From: Longispora sp047121295
GTDB lineage: Bacteria; Actinomycetota; Actinomycetes; Mycobacteriales; Micromonosporaceae
Assembly (NCBI RefSeq): GCF_047121295.1
Contig: NZ_CP139447.1
Location: 868,001 to 932,000, forward strand
Direction: 5' to 3'
DNA: 64,000 bases
Shown: positions 1 through 8,106 of the stretch, one piece after another
How the letters are laid out: every line of letters starts with the position of its first letter
Numbering within the stretch: the stretch's first letter is position 1
Translations under genes and position numbers: made by a program
The notes under the pieces: generated by a model
The model's database searches: none
What the model was told of the DNA's origin: nothing
The model's input: only the letters and a program-made list of their open reading frames with translations

Positions 1-2
1 TC

Positions 3-521
3 CCGGAGCGCTGGCTGTGGGACGTGTCGGAGTACGCGGGGTTCGTCGCGCAGTACGCGCCGCAGCCGGTCCGGGACTCGCCCGTGGCCGCCGCCGCCCG
101 CTTGGACCGGCTGGAGCGCACCCAGGCCCGGGTCGAGGCCCAGCGCGCGTTCGACGACCCGCTCGTGATGGCCGGCCACCAGCTGACCGGCGCGGCGTTC
201 CGGTGCACCGTCGTGGCCACGGAGCCGGAGCGCAGGGAGGGCCGGAAGCTGCGGCCGAGGATCACGGTGGAGGCGGACCGGCCGGTACACCTGAGGGGGA
301 CCGTGACCAGTCCGGCCCGCCGGGCGCAGGCGGCGGAGGTCACGGAGGTCGACGGCCTGACCGTGGTGTTGACCCTGACCAGCGGGATGGGGCGCGGGTC
401 GGCCCCGGCGGCCGGGACCGTGCCGGAGGTGGGCGAGGTGCTGGTGTACACGTCGCTGAGCGAGGCGTTCCAGCGCCCGGCGGCGTTCCCCGACGAGACC
501 CCCTGGACGCACGGTGGTTGA
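3..521 (+). CDS. hypothetical protein, 3' end only
   Basis: This reading frame is open from the left edge of the window and stops at a TGA at 519-521, so only the last 172 residues are visible. I do not recognise the family. The visible part is soluble, rich in Arg, Glu and Val, with alternating beta-like segments and no membrane segment. It ends 50 nt before a helicase gene on the same strand, so the two are probably co-transcribed. Codon third positions are strongly G/C, which supports real coding. Its start and N-terminal domain lie outside the window. Confidence 0.7.
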   Translation, partial: PERWLWDVSEYAGFVAQYAPQPVRDSPVAAAARLDRLERTQARVEAQRAFDDPLVMAGHQLTGAAFRCTVVATEPERREGRKLRPRITVEADRPVHLRGTVTSPARRAQAAEVTEVDGLTVVLTLTSGMGRGSAPAAGTVPEVGEVLVYTSLSEAFQRPAAFPDETPWTHGG

Positions 522-571
522 GCCCGTGGCGTGCGGGACCCAGTGGACACCCGCGACCGGTTGGAGGCACC

Positions 572-1846
572 GTGGTTGAGGCGATCCTGGCCGACCTGAC
601 GTCGACCGCGCACCGGGGCGTCGTGGTCGATTCCCCGCCCGGGGCCGGCAAGTCCACCCTCGTGGTGCGCGCCGCCCTGCACCTGCGGGGCGACCTGATG
701 ATCGTGGCGCAGACCAACGAGCAGGTCGACGACCTGATCGACCGGCTCGCGACGAAGGACCCGCTGGTCACGATCGGCCGGCTGTCCTCGTCGACGTACC
801 GGCCGTCGGAGCGGGTCACCCGGGACAACGTGACGATCGGCCAGAAGGTAGCCCAGCTCGACGGCGCGCGGATCACGATCGCGACCGCCGCGAAGTGGGG
901 CACGCTCACCGAGGGCTCGTGGCCGTGGGCGATCGTGGACGAGGCGTACCAGATGAGGTCCGATGCCCTGTTGCGGATCGCGCCCCGGTTCGAGCGGGCG
1001 CTGTTCGTGGGCGACCCGGGGCAGCTGGACCCGTTCTCCACGGTGGAGGCGGAGCGCTGGTCGGGGCTGTCGTGGGATCCGTTGCAGAGCGCGGTGGCGG
1101 TGCTGCTGCGGCACAACCCCGATCTGCCGGTACACCGGTTGCCGGTCTCCTGGCGGCTGCCGGCCTCGGCGGCCCCGGTCGTCGCGGAGGCGTTCTACCC
1201 GTTCACGGGGTTCACGTCCGGCACCGGCCCCGATGACCGCCGCCTCGACCTCGGCCCCGGCGCGGACTCGGCCCTCGACCGGGCCCTGGACCTGGCCGCC
1301 GACACCGGCTGGGCGCTGTACGAGCTCCCGGCCCGGCACGTCGTCCGCACCGACACCGAGGCCGTGGCCGCCGTCGCCGACCTGGCCGCCCGGCTGCTGG
1401 CCCGGGGCGCGGTCGGGCACTCCGAGCAGGGCGCGCACCCGCTGACCCCGGAGCGGGTCGCGATCGGGGCCGCGCACCGCGACCAGGTGGCGGCGATCCG
1501 CGCGGCCCTCGCCGAGCGCGGCGTGGACGTCACGGTGGACACGGCCAACCGGCTGCAGGGCCGCGAGTACGACGTGACGATCGTGCTGCACCCGCTGTCC
1601 GGCCGGCGGGACGCGACGGCGTTCCACCTGGAGTCGGGCCGGCTGTGCGTGCTGGCGTCCCGGCACAGGCACGCGTGCCTGGTGGTGGCGCGGGCCGGGA
1701 TCGCGGAGCTGCTGGACGCGCATCCGGCGGCGGGGCCGGTGGCGCTGAACGTGCCGGTGAAGTTCCCGGACGGCTGGGCGGCGAACCACACGATGATGAC
1801 CCACCTGGAGGCCCACCGCGTGCCGGCGACGCCGGCCGCGCCCTGA
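572..1846 (+). CDS. superfamily 1-like DNA/RNA helicase ATPase (AAA_11/AAA_12 type)
   Basis: A 424-residue protein with a P-loop (GAGKST, about residues 22-27), a Walker B-like segment (WAIVDEAY, about residue 110) and, near the C-terminus, a helicase motif that resembles motif V/VI of UvrD-like enzymes (NRLQGREYD followed by the ASRHRHA segment). This fits an ATP-driven SF1-type helicase. I chose GTG at 572 because a GGAGG sits 5 nt upstream; the frame continues further upstream but there it overlaps the preceding gene and loses coding character. Substrate is unknown. It probably acts with the gene ending at 521. It could be a nucleic-acid processing or defence helicase; the sequence does not decide this. 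Confidence 0.8.
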   Translation: MVEAILADLTSTAHRGVVVDSPPGAGKSTLVVRAALHLRGDLMIVAQTNEQVDDLIDRLATKDPLVTIGRLSSSTYRPSERVTRDNVTIGQKVAQLDGARITIATAAKWGTLTEGSWPWAIVDEAYQMRSDALLRIAPRFERALFVGDPGQLDPFSTVEAERWSGLSWDPLQSAVAVLLRHNPDLPVHRLPVSWRLPASAAPVVAEAFYPFTGFTSGTGPDDRRLDLGPGADSALDRALDLAADTGWALYELPARHVVRTDTEAVAAVADLAARLLARGAVGHSEQGAHPLTPERVAIGAAHRDQVAAIRAALAERGVDVTVDTANRLQGREYDVTIVLHPLSGRRDATAFHLESGRLCVLASRHRHACLVVARAGIAELLDAHPAAGPVALNVPVKFPDGWAANHTMMTHLEAHRVPATPAAP

Positions 1847-1900
1847 GGCCACCGCGCCCGGATCGCGGCCCCGGTCACGCCGTGAGGCCACCGCGCCCGG
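1844..1900. repeat. 18-bp direct repeat spanning the helicase stop codon
   Basis: TGAGGCCACCGCGCCCGG occurs at 1844-1861 (including the helicase stop) and again at 1883-1900, a period of 39 bp. The bases between the copies are also partly alike (CGGCCCCGG in both), so this looks like a tandem duplication of about 39 bp. Confidence 0.8.
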
Positions 1901-1951
1901 GCCACGGCCCCGGCCGTGCTCATGGAGCCATCTCCGGATGCGGCGACCTGG

Positions 1952-2515
1952 TCACGCCTTGAAGCTGACCTCGGTCCCGTCGCCCCGCCGGAGCTCCCCC
2001 CGCCGCACGTAGTCGCCGAGCGCCCGCTCGAGCTGCCCGTCCTCCCAGTCCGCCAGCAGCCACAGCCTCCCGGTCCTGGCCGCCTCGGTGACCAGGGTCA
2101 ACAGCCCGGCGGCGGTGTGCGGCTGCCCGGTGAGCTCGGCCCGGCGGATCAGCCGCTCGAACAGCTCCTCGCACCGGCGGAGCTGGGCGAGGCTGAGCTG
2201 CCGGCGCAGGACCGGGTCCGGGTACTCCACGAACTGGTAGAGCGACAGGCTCGCGCGGGTGTGGTGGAACAGCTCCTCGCCCCGGCCCCGGGTGGCCTCG
2301 ACCGCACGGAAGAGCGAGTTCTCCCGGACCACGAACCGGGTGTCGTCCCCTGGCCGGCCGGCCTGTCGGCTGGCGGCGACGGCGAGCACGCCGATGCCGG
2401 CGATCGGGGCCAGCAGGCACAGCAGGGTGCCGTTGCCGGTGGTGGCCGCGTACGGCACGATGACGACGGCGAGCAGGCAGGCGGCCGCCGCGATGGTCCG
2501 CGCCGCCGTCCGCAT
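1952..2515 (-). CDS. small membrane-anchored hypothetical protein
   Basis: A 187-residue protein with two hydrophobic segments at the N-terminus (about residues 5-25 and 30-47), then a charged cytoplasmic part with predicted helices. No known domain was recognised. ATG at 2515 is preferred over GTG at 2518 because a GGGAGG lies 4 nt before the ATG. A TAATGT box (complement of 2544-2549) may be its -10. It faces the helicase gene across a 105-bp gap. Confidence 0.7.
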   Translation of the reverse strand: MRTAARTIAAAACLLAVVIVPYAATTGNGTLLCLLAPIAGIGVLAVAASRQAGRPGDDTRFVVRENSLFRAVEATRGRGEELFHHTRASLSLYQFVEYPDPVLRRQLSLAQLRRCEELFERLIRRAELTGQPHTAAGLLTLVTEAARTGRLWLLADWEDGQLERALGDYVRRGELRRGDGTEVSFKA

Positions 2516-2603
2516 CACGCCTCCCGGTCATCGAGTCCTGTCCACATTAGGAGTCGAGACGATTTCCGGCTAGGCCGTTTTGTGCTCGTTGACCGAAGTG
2601 AGA

Positions 2604-3419
2604 TCAACGGTGCGGCGCCGTGGCCCCCGCCGGGCCTGTGCGTTCCCGGTGGCCGACCACCTGGCGTCCCGCGATCCGGGCCGCCAGTTCCGGGGCGAGC
2701 CTGGCCCCCCACCAGGCGAGCCGCCCCGACCAGGGCGCCACGATCAGCGCCCGGTTGCGGGCCACGCCCCGGAGGATGTCCCGGGCGAGCCTGTCCGCGG
2801 CGTACAAGGGAAGGGGGATCTTCGCTCTGACCTCGCGGCCGATGCTGGTGCCGGGCATGCCGGGGTTGACGTTGTCGAGCAGCGGGGTGTCCACGAAGCT
2901 GGGGCACACGGCGCTGACCCGGATCCCCCGGGACGCGGCCTCGGCCCGCAGCGCGAGGCTGAGGCCGACGACGGCGTGCTTGGTGGTCGTGTACGGGGCC
3001 ATCAGCGGCGCGGGGGTGAGCCCGGCCAGCGAGGCGGTGTTCACGATGTGCCCGTGCCCCTGGGCGAGCATCAGCGGGTACGCCGCGTGCACCCCGTGGA
3101 TGACGCCGCGCAGGTTGACGTCGATGGTGCGGTTCCAGTGTTCGAGGGTGAGTTCCTCGGCGACGCCGCCGGTGGCGATGCCGGCGTTGTTGAAGACGAC
3201 GTCGACCCGGCCGTGCCGGTCCCAGGTGTCGGCGAACGCCTTCTGGACGGCCGCCGCGTCGGTGACGTCGAGCTCGACAGCCGAGCAGCCCAGCTTCGAG
3301 GCGACCACGTCAGTGGCGGGGGAGATGTCGGCGATGATGACCCGGGCGCCGCGCGCGACGAGCTCGGTCGCCAGGGCCAGGCCGATGCCGGAGGCCCCTC
3401 CGGTGATCAGGCAGATCAT
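2604..3419 (-). CDS. short-chain dehydrogenase/reductase
   Basis: A 271-residue classical SDR. The Rossmann motif TGGASGIG is at residues 6-13, NNAG at 77-80 and the catalytic triad Ser130, Tyr143, Lys147 is intact (YTTTK). It should reduce or oxidise an alcohol/ketone using NAD(P). The ATG at 3419 overlaps the TGA of the upstream monooxygenase gene (ATGA), so translation is coupled. An SDR that produces a ketone for a Baeyer-Villiger enzyme, or works on its ester product, would be a natural partner. In-frame sequence upstream of the ATG is antisense shadow of the monooxygenase and is not coding. Confidence 0.92.
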   Translation of the reverse strand: MICLITGGASGIGLALATELVARGARVIIADISPATDVVASKLGCSAVELDVTDAAAVQKAFADTWDRHGRVDVVFNNAGIATGGVAEELTLEHWNRTIDVNLRGVIHGVHAAYPLMLAQGHGHIVNTASLAGLTPAPLMAPYTTTKHAVVGLSLALRAEAASRGIRVSAVCPSFVDTPLLDNVNPGMPGTSIGREVRAKIPLPLYAADRLARDILRGVARNRALIVAPWSGRLAWWGARLAPELAARIAGRQVVGHRERTGPAGATAPHR

Positions 3420-4852
3420 GGTTTCACCTCGTAGTGGGCGCGGTTGAGTCGGCGGGTGGCGGTGCGGTAGCTCCAGGCGAAGCCGGGCCAGATGCTGCGG
3501 TTGACGCCGTGTTCGTCGAGGTACCAGCTCTGGCAGCCGCCCGCGTTCCACACCGCGCCGCGCAGCTTGCGCTGGATGTCGGCGTTGAAGGCGCGCTGGG
3601 CGGGCAGCCGGACCTCGACGGTGCGGTGCGTGTCGAGCAGCGCGAGGGCCTGCATGACGTACCGGACCTGCTGTTCGATCATGAACACGACGGAGTTGTG
3701 CCCGAGGCCGGTGTTCGGCCCGAGGAGCACGAACGCGTTGGGGAAGCCGTGGATGGCGATCCCCAGATAGGTCTCGATGCCGTCCCGCCACGCGTCGACC
3801 AGGTCGAGCCCGTCCCGGCCGGTGATCCGCTGGCCGTTGAGGGCGTCGGTGACGTGGAAGCCGGTGCCGTACACGATGACGTCGACCTCGCGGTGTTCGC
3901 CGTCCTCGGTGACGATGCCGGTCGGGGTGACGTGCGAGATGCCGTCGGTGATCAGGTCGACGTGCGGCCGGTTGAGGGCCGGGTAGTAGTCGTTGGAGAT
4001 CAGGATCCGCTTGCAGCCGATGGTGTAGTCGGGGGTCAGCCGGGCCCGCAGGTCGGCGGACGGCACCTGGCGGCGCAGGTGCGCCCGGGCGACCATGGCG
4101 GCGATGCCCATCAGCTTCGGGTGCACGAAGCCGAGCGCCCTGCTCTCCAGCCGCCAGAAGATGGTGCCCCGGTAGAGCTTCTGCACGGCGGGCATGGTCC
4201 GGTAGAGGGCCTGCTCCCATCGTCCGACCCGGCGGTCGGCCTTCGGGATGATCCACGGGGGCGTGCGCTGGTAGACGTCGACCTTCGCCGCCGTGGCCGC
4301 GAGCCGGGGCACGAACTGGATCGCGCTGGCCCCGGTGCCGATCACGGCGACCCGCTTGCCCCTCAGGTCCACCCCGTGGTCCCACTCCGCCGAGTGGAAG
4401 GCGCGGCCCTCGAAGGTCTCCAAACCCTTGATCTTCGGGTACGACGGCAGGTGCAGCGCCCCGATCCCCAGCACCACGGCCCGGGCCCTCACGGTCTCCC
4501 CGTTGGCGGCGGTGACCGTCCAGTGGTCGTCGGCGAAGGTGGCCCCGGTGACCTCCATGCCGTACCGGATGTGCCGGGTCACGCCGTACTTGTCGGAGGT
4601 GGCGCGCAGGTAGTCCCAGATCTCCTCCTGGCGGGGGAACGCCCTGCTCCACGCGGGGTTCTGCTCGAAGGAGAAGGAGTACATGTGCGACTGCACGTCG
4701 CACGCGCACCCGGGGTAGGTGTTGTCCCGCCAGGTGCCGCCCAGGTCGTCGGCCTTCTCGAGGATCACGAAGTTGTGCCGGCCGGCCTTCTTCAGGGCGA
4801 TGGCCATGCCCAACCCGGAGAAGCCCGTGCCGACGATGATCACGTCATACAT
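3416..4852 (-). CDS. flavin-containing monooxygenase, Baeyer-Villiger type
   Basis: A 478-residue FAD/NADPH enzyme. FAD-binding GTGFSG is at residues 8-13, a second dinucleotide motif GTGASA lies near residue 180, and the Baeyer-Villiger fingerprint FxGxxxHxxxWD is present (FEGRAFHSAEWD). The family converts ketones to esters or lactones with oxygen and NADPH. Start: ATG 4852 follows an AGGAGG box by 4 nt; the extra nine codons upstream are not needed. It is coupled to the SDR by a 1-codon overlap. Substrate cannot be told from sequence; steroid, terpene or long-chain ketones are usual in actinobacteria. Confidence 0.93.
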   Translation of the reverse strand: MYDVIIVGTGFSGLGMAIALKKAGRHNFVILEKADDLGGTWRDNTYPGCACDVQSHMYSFSFEQNPAWSRAFPRQEEIWDYLRATSDKYGVTRHIRYGMEVTGATFADDHWTVTAANGETVRARAVVLGIGALHLPSYPKIKGLETFEGRAFHSAEWDHGVDLRGKRVAVIGTGASAIQFVPRLAATAAKVDVYQRTPPWIIPKADRRVGRWEQALYRTMPAVQKLYRGTIFWRLESRALGFVHPKLMGIAAMVARAHLRRQVPSADLRARLTPDYTIGCKRILISNDYYPALNRPHVDLITDGISHVTPTGIVTEDGEHREVDVIVYGTGFHVTDALNGQRITGRDGLDLVDAWRDGIETYLGIAIHGFPNAFVLLGPNTGLGHNSVVFMIEQQVRYVMQALALLDTHRTVEVRLPAQRAFNADIQRKLRGAVWNAGGCQSWYLDEHGVNRSIWPGFAWSYRTATRRLNRAHYEVKP

Positions 4853-5051
4853 CCATCCTCCTCTACTTGTCGGTAACATACCCTCGTTACCTACTCATGG
4901 GTAGGGTGTGACGCATGGTAGCTAGACGATCTCTCGGCGCGTTTTTGCCACCCGTTGGGGTGGGAGCCGCCCGGAAGGACTATTCTGCGTCCGGGATACG
5001 GCCAGGCTATTTCTGGCCTGCCAGTACACCAGCAGCGATGGAGGACGGATC
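4853..5051. promoter_or_regulatory. divergent promoter region with inverted repeats
   Basis: This 199-bp gap separates the monooxygenase/SDR operon from ctaD. It holds GGTAAC (4872-4877) and GTTACC (4886-4891) as a 6-bp inverted repeat with an 8-bp spacer, and next to it CCTAC (4890-4894) and GTAGG (4901-4905). These lie 20-50 bp upstream of the monooxygenase start, where a repressor would sit. No regulator gene is adjacent, so the link is only inference. Confidence 0.4.
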
Positions 5052-6740
5052 GTGACTGCTGTCGAGCCGAAGCCGATAGTGACCCGCCCCTGGCCAGTGC
5101 ACCAGGGCGTGAAGGGTTCGGCGTTCGCCCGGCTGCTCCGGACCACGGACGCGAAGCAGATCGGGATCATGTACATGGTCACGGCCTTCGCGTTCTTCAT
5201 CATCGGCGGCTTCCTCGCCCTCTTGATGCGCGCGGAGCTGGCCCAGCCCGGTGGCCAGTTCCTGTCGGCGGAGCAGTACAACCAGGCGTTCACGATGCAC
5301 GGCACGATCATGCTGCTGCTGTTCGCGACGCCCATCGTGTTCGCCTTCGGCAACTACATCGTGCCGTTGCAGATCGGCGCGCCCGACGTGTCGTTCCCCC
5401 GGCTGAACGCGTTCGCCTACTGGCTCTACCTGTTCGGCGGCACCATCGTCGTCCTGGGTTTCGCCACCCCGAACGGCGCGGCCGACTTCGGTTGGTTCGC
5501 CTACTCCCCGCTGACCGACGTCGCGCACTCCCCGGGTGCCGGCGCGGACATGTGGATCGTCGGTCTGATCATCTCCGGTCTGGGCACGATCCTCGGCGCG
5601 GTCAACATGGTCACGACCATCCTGACCCTGCGCGCCCCGGGCATGACGATGTTCCGGATGCCGATCTTCACGTGGAACCTGCTGGTCACCAGCCTCCTCG
5701 TGCTGATGGTCTTCCCGATCCTCGCCGCCGCCCTGTCGGGGCTCGCCGCCGACCGCATCCTCGGCGCGCACGTGTTCGACTCCGAGACCGGTGGCGCCAT
5801 GCTCTGGCAGCACCTGTTCTGGTTCTTCGGACACCCCGAGGTGTACATCGTGGCGCTGCCGTTCTTCGGCATCGTCTCCGAGATCTTCCCGGTCTTCAGC
5901 CGCAAGCCGATCTTCGGCTACAAGGGCCTGGTCGGCGCGACTCTGGGCATCGCGGCCCTGTCGATGACGGTGTGGGCGCACCACATGTTCGTCACCGGCC
6001 AGGTGCTGCTGCCGTTCTTCAGCCTGCTGAGCTTCCTGATCGCGGTCCCGACCGGTATCAAGTTCTTCAACTGGATCGGCACCATGTGGCGCGGCCAGCT
6101 GACCTTCGAGACGCCGATGCTGTTCTCGCTGGGCTTCCTCGTCACGTTCCTCTTCGGCGGTCTGTCCGGCGTGCTGCTCGCGGCCCCGCCGATCGACTTC
6201 CACGTGTCCGACACGTACTTCGTGGTGGCCCACTTCCACTACGTGCTCTTCGGCACCATCGTGTACGCCGTCTACGCCGGCATCTACTTCTGGTTCCCGA
6301 AGATGTTCGGCCGGATGCTCGACGAGCGCCTGGGCAAGGTGCACTTCTGGCTGACGACGATCGGCTTCCACACCACGTTCCTCGTCCAGCACTGGCTGGG
6401 CACGGAGGGCATGCCGCGTCGGTACTTCGACTACCAGGAGCGCGACGGCTTCACCACGCTGAACCAGATCTCCACGATCGGCGCGTTCATCACCGGCATC
6501 TCGACCCTGCCGTTCCTGTGGAACGTCTGGAAGTCCTACAAGGCCGGCCGGACCGTCACCGAGAACGACCCGTGGGGCTACGGCGCCTCGCTGGAGTGGT
6601 CGACGACCTGCCCGCCGCCGCTGCGTAACTTCGACTCGATGCCCCGGATCCGCTCCGAGCGGCCGGCCTTCGACGAGAAGTTCCCGGAGCTGGTGCCCGG
6701 CTACAAGCCGCCGGCAGTGACCGGCTCCGGTACGGAGTAG
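5052..6740 (+). CDS. ctaD: cytochrome c oxidase subunit I
   Basis: A 562-residue heme-copper oxidase subunit I of the aa3 terminal oxidase, with about 12 membrane segments. Visible hallmarks are the low-spin heme ligand region FTMHGTIM, the CuB/cross-linked Tyr region FGHPEVYI, the paired histidines in WAHHMFVTG and the DTYFVVAHFHYV heme ligand segment. It reduces oxygen to water and pumps protons. Start GTG 5052 follows a GGAGGA box about 7 nt upstream. As is usual in actinobacteria, ctaD stands apart from the ctaC and qcr genes. It ends in a strong hairpin terminator. Confidence 0.97.
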   Translation: MTAVEPKPIVTRPWPVHQGVKGSAFARLLRTTDAKQIGIMYMVTAFAFFIIGGFLALLMRAELAQPGGQFLSAEQYNQAFTMHGTIMLLLFATPIVFAFGNYIVPLQIGAPDVSFPRLNAFAYWLYLFGGTIVVLGFATPNGAADFGWFAYSPLTDVAHSPGAGADMWIVGLIISGLGTILGAVNMVTTILTLRAPGMTMFRMPIFTWNLLVTSLLVLMVFPILAAALSGLAADRILGAHVFDSETGGAMLWQHLFWFFGHPEVYIVALPFFGIVSEIFPVFSRKPIFGYKGLVGATLGIAALSMTVWAHHMFVTGQVLLPFFSLLSFLIAVPTGIKFFNWIGTMWRGQLTFETPMLFSLGFLVTFLFGGLSGVLLAAPPIDFHVSDTYFVVAHFHYVLFGTIVYAVYAGIYFWFPKMFGRMLDERLGKVHFWLTTIGFHTTFLVQHWLGTEGMPRRYFDYQERDGFTTLNQISTIGAFITGISTLPFLWNVWKSYKAGRTVTENDPWGYGASLEWSTTCPPPLRNFDSMPRIRSERPAFDEKFPELVPGYKPPAVTGSGTE

Positions 6741-6754
6741 ATAACGATCTTGAC

Positions 6755-6786
6755 GCGGGCCCTTCCCCAGCCGGGGGAGGGCCCGC
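6755..6786 (+). terminator. rho-independent-like terminator after ctaD
   Basis: GCGGGCCCTTCCCC (6755-6768) pairs with GGGGGAGGGCCCGC (6773-6786) with one wobble, loop of 4 nt, followed by ATTCTGTT. It sits 14 nt after the ctaD stop and shows that the MFS reading frame upstream of 6798 is not coding. Confidence 0.8.
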
Positions 6787-6797
6787 ATTCTGTTCCG

Positions 6798-8096
6798 GTG
6801 TTGATCAACAAGAACTACACCCGCCTATGGGTCGGCCAGGTGGTCTCGCTGGTCGGGGACATGGTCTTCGACACCACCCTGCTGCTGTGGGTGGCCACCG
6901 TGCTGCTGGCGGGGAAGTCCTACGCGCCGGCCGTGTCCACCGCCGTGCTGGTGATCGCCTCGGCCGTCACGTTCATGGTCGGCCCGCTGGCCGGGGTGTT
7001 CGTGGACCGGTGGGACAAGAAGCGCACGATGCTGGCGGCGGACCTGACCCGGGCGGGGCTGGTCGCGGTGCTCGCCGGGGTGGCGTTCCTGCCGAAGGGC
7101 GCGGTGCCGGTACCCGTGATCCTGCTGCTGACCGGGGTGATCGTCGCGCTCACCACGGCGGTGTCGATGTTCTTCGGCCCGGCCCGGTTCGTCATGATCA
7201 ACGACGTGGTGCCGGCGGACCGGCGCGGCAAGGCGTCCAGCTACGGCCAGACCACCGAGGCGCTGGCCACCATCGTCGGCCCGCCGCTGGCCGCCCCGCT
7301 GCTGATCGGCTTCGGTCCGCAGTGGGCGCTGGCCCTCAACGCCGTGTCGTTCCTCGTGTCGTTCGTGGCGATCCGCGCGATCCAGGCCCCGCCGTCGCCG
7401 CCGGTCGCCCCGTCGAGGAACCCCGGGGTCCGGGGCGAGCTCTTCGCCGGCCTCCGGCTGTTCGGCACCAACCCGTTCCTCCGCGCGCTCCTGATCATGA
7501 TTCTGCTGCTCCAGCTCGGGGCCGGCGCGCTCAGTGCCCTGGCCGTCTACTACGTCCCGGAGAACCTGCACGCCGAGCCGAAGTGGTACGGCTTCCTCGG
7601 CGGCACCTTCGGGGCCGGCATCCTGGTCGGGGCGTTCCTCGGCGGCATGCTGGGGGACAGGGTCGGCCACGCGCGGCTGATCCGGGGCGGCATGCTGGTG
7701 TTCGCCGGGGCGTTCGCGCTGTACTCGCAGGCCACGGGCCTGTGGCTGGCCCTGGTCGCCTACGTGCTCCTCGGCCTCGGGATCGGTGCGAGCAACTCCA
7801 ATGTCGGCCCGCTGCTGATGGCGATCGTGCCGAGGGAGTTCATGGGCCGGGTGTCGGCCGTGATGGGCCCGGCGAACCGGGTGGTCGCGATCGTGTCCAT
7901 GGTCGCCGCCGGGCTGGTCGCGACGTGGCTGGGTCCGGAGTTCCACCTGACGGTCGCCGGGGTCGCGTTCGGCCGGTTGGACGCCGTGTTCACCGTGGCC
8001 TCGGTGTTCGTCGCGGCCGGCGCGGTGTACGCCTTCTTCGCGCTCCGTGGTGCGGATCACCCCGTGGCGGCCGAGCCGGTGGCGGCCGAAGCCTAA
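6798..8096 (+). CDS. MFS transporter, enterobactin-exporter/MFS_3 type
   Basis: A 432-residue protein with about 12 membrane segments in two halves separated by a loop near residue 210. The MFS motif A-like loop DRWDKKR follows TM2, and a second loop GDRVGHARL follows in the C-half. This subgroup exports drugs, siderophores or macrolides by proton antiport; the substrate is unknown. Start GTG 6798 was chosen because the longer frame begins inside the ctaD terminator; a weak CATTCT box lies 6 nt before it, so it may be leaderless. pncB follows 10 nt after its stop but has its own box. Confidence 0.9.
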   Translation: MLINKNYTRLWVGQVVSLVGDMVFDTTLLLWVATVLLAGKSYAPAVSTAVLVIASAVTFMVGPLAGVFVDRWDKKRTMLAADLTRAGLVAVLAGVAFLPKGAVPVPVILLLTGVIVALTTAVSMFFGPARFVMINDVVPADRRGKASSYGQTTEALATIVGPPLAAPLLIGFGPQWALALNAVSFLVSFVAIRAIQAPPSPPVAPSRNPGVRGELFAGLRLFGTNPFLRALLIMILLLQLGAGALSALAVYYVPENLHAEPKWYGFLGGTFGAGILVGAFLGGMLGDRVGHARLIRGGMLVFAGAFALYSQATGLWLALVAYVLLGLGIGASNSNVGPLLMAIVPREFMGRVSAVMGPANRVVAIVSMVAAGLVATWLGPEFHLTVAGVAFGRLDAVFTVASVFVAAGAVYAFFALRGADHPVAAEPVAAEA

Positions 8097-8106
8097 GCTG
8101 ATCACC

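Noticed and set aside
17..571. Upstream extension of the helicase frame to position 17
   Set aside because: It overlaps the real partial gene in another frame and is Arg/Gly-rich without domains; GTG 572 has a good ribosome binding site.
3420..4709. In-frame upstream extension of the SDR gene
   Set aside because: This is a shadow of the monooxygenase; the SDR fold begins exactly at ATG 3419, which overlaps the monooxygenase stop.
5007..6788. Long open frame antisense to ctaD
   Set aside because: ctaD is unmistakable and the antisense translation is compositionally biased without any domain.
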